This document shows positions 6,121 through 6,251 of a stretch of 6,251 bases of DNA, one piece after another. Under the pieces are notes generated by a model. That model saw only the letters and a list, made by a program, of their open reading frames with translations. It had not been told where the DNA came from and ran no database searches. How positions within the stretch are numbered: position 1 is the first letter of the stretch; each line of letters opens with the position of its first letter. The position numbers and the translations under genes are program-made. Source of the stretch: Odoribacteraceae bacterium (GTDB lineage Bacteria > Bacteroidota > Bacteroidia > Bacteroidales > Marinifilaceae); contig JAIRXZ010000069.1 of the NCBI GenBank assembly GCA_031267995.1, forward strand, positions 1 through 6,251, written 5' to 3'.

Positions 6121-6251
6121 ATGGCTTCGACAAGCTCAGCCACCGGGGAGATGGCTTCGACAAGCTCAGCCACCGCGGCTGTACCGGTGGCTGAGCCTGT
6201 CGAAGCCACCACCATCGCGGTGGCTGAGCCTGTCGCTACGGTGGCTGAGTC
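6121..6251. repeat. Cluster of direct and inverted TTCGACAAGCTCAGCCACC repeats, continuing past the edge
   Basis: Two identical 25-bp forward copies (ATGGCTTCGACAAGCTCAGC followed by CACCG) lie at 6121-6145 and 6151-6175, spaced 30 bp. They are followed by inverted copies at 6185-6208 (23 of 24 matches to the reverse complement), 6218-6235 (shorter) and 6239-6251 (cut by the edge). Positions 6152-6175 and 6185-6208 can form a 24-bp stem with a nine-base loop. All forward copies have GACAAGCTC, whereas the two inverted copies that span this position read GAGCCTGTC, the complement of GACAGGCTC, so the variant tracks with orientation. The arrangement resembles REP/BIME-type intergenic repeats. 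It is not a CRISPR: the spacing is only five bases and copies face both ways. Confidence 0.85.

Larger units (their letters stand above)
5941..6121. repeat. 181-bp element with 21-bp terminal inverted repeats (MITE-like or dispersed intergenic repeat)
   Basis: The left end TTGGGGTATGCTGTAGGGGC (5941-5960, plus G at 5961) is the reverse complement of 6101-6121, with 20 of 21 positions matching; the one difference is at 6117 (T for C). The element between is 181 bp and has no coding capacity. Its right half carries two copies of a 20-bp palindrome, and its left half has GC-rich imperfect repeats (GGGTGCCCTTCC and TTCGCCCTTCCC). No clear target-site duplication is seen beside the ends. It may be a non-autonomous mobile element or a structured intergenic repeat of the genome; only copy number elsewhere can decide. 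Confidence 0.65.
5742..6251. other. Noncoding region upstream of kduI, rich in repeats
   Basis: No convincing gene lies in these 510 bases. The part nearest kduI (5742-5880) holds the tandem duplication, the leader and the candidate promoter. From 5903 to 5931 there is a GC-rich imperfect hairpin (CGAG / CTCG with a three-base loop, flanked by a G run and a C run). It lacks a T tract on either side and is not a convincing terminator. From 5941 to the right edge the sequence is almost wholly inverted and direct repeats. Short open frames here (for example 5848-6036 plus and 6060-5860 minus) run through the repeats and have no sign of being real. No gene start is visible to the right, so whether the next gene is divergent or co-directional is unknown. 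Confidence 0.75.

Noticed and set aside
6121..6251. CRISPR array
   Set aside because: Repeats are separated by only five bases between the two forward copies, later copies are inverted, and no spacers of normal length exist.

Overview
The window looks like part of a carbohydrate-use locus from a GC-rich member of the Bacteroidota, probably Bacteroidales. The reasons are the gene families present (a KduI / DUF4861 / 2-keto-3-deoxygluconate kinase / GH2 / GH29 string), A-rich start regions such as ACAACAT without a clear Shine-Dalgarno, a lipoprotein and exported glycosidases with typical signal peptides, and a possible TTTG / TAnnTTTG-type promoter. The genus cannot be fixed from the sequence.

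Layout. All five genes lie on the minus strand and read right to left, with gaps of 33, 30, 12 and 15 bases, so they almost certainly form one operon. In transcription order they are: kduI (5741-4899), a DUF4861-type lipoprotein (4865-3732), a kdgK-type sugar kinase (3701-2661), a secreted GH2 glycosidase (2648-543), and the N-terminal third or so of a secreted GH29 alpha-L-fucosidase (527-1, running off the left edge). From 5742 to 6251 no gene is supported. This stretch holds a candidate promoter for the operon, a 15-bp tandem duplication at the kduI start, a 181-bp element with near-perfect 21-bp terminal inverted repeats and two copies of a 20-bp palindrome, and a cluster of direct and inverted copies of a TTCGACAAGCTCAGCCACC-type repeat that continues past the right edge.

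How the genes work together. KduI isomerises 5-keto-4-deoxyuronate, the product formed spontaneously from unsaturated uronic acids released by lyases and unsaturated glycuronyl hydrolases. KdgK phosphorylates 2-keto-3-deoxygluconate two steps later. The intervening reductase (KduD) is not in the window. The exported GH2 and GH29 enzymes would trim galactose- or uronate-type and fucose residues in the periplasm. The set therefore points to use of a uronate-containing, fucosylated and probably galactosylated glycan, such as a complex pectin or a sulfated or host glycan. No lyase, SusC/SusD pair or regulator is present to identify the polymer. The DUF4861 lipoprotein between the two cytoplasmic uronate enzymes is the least understood member. 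Much of the antisense strand is also open because of the high GC content, and those long frames are judged to be shadows.
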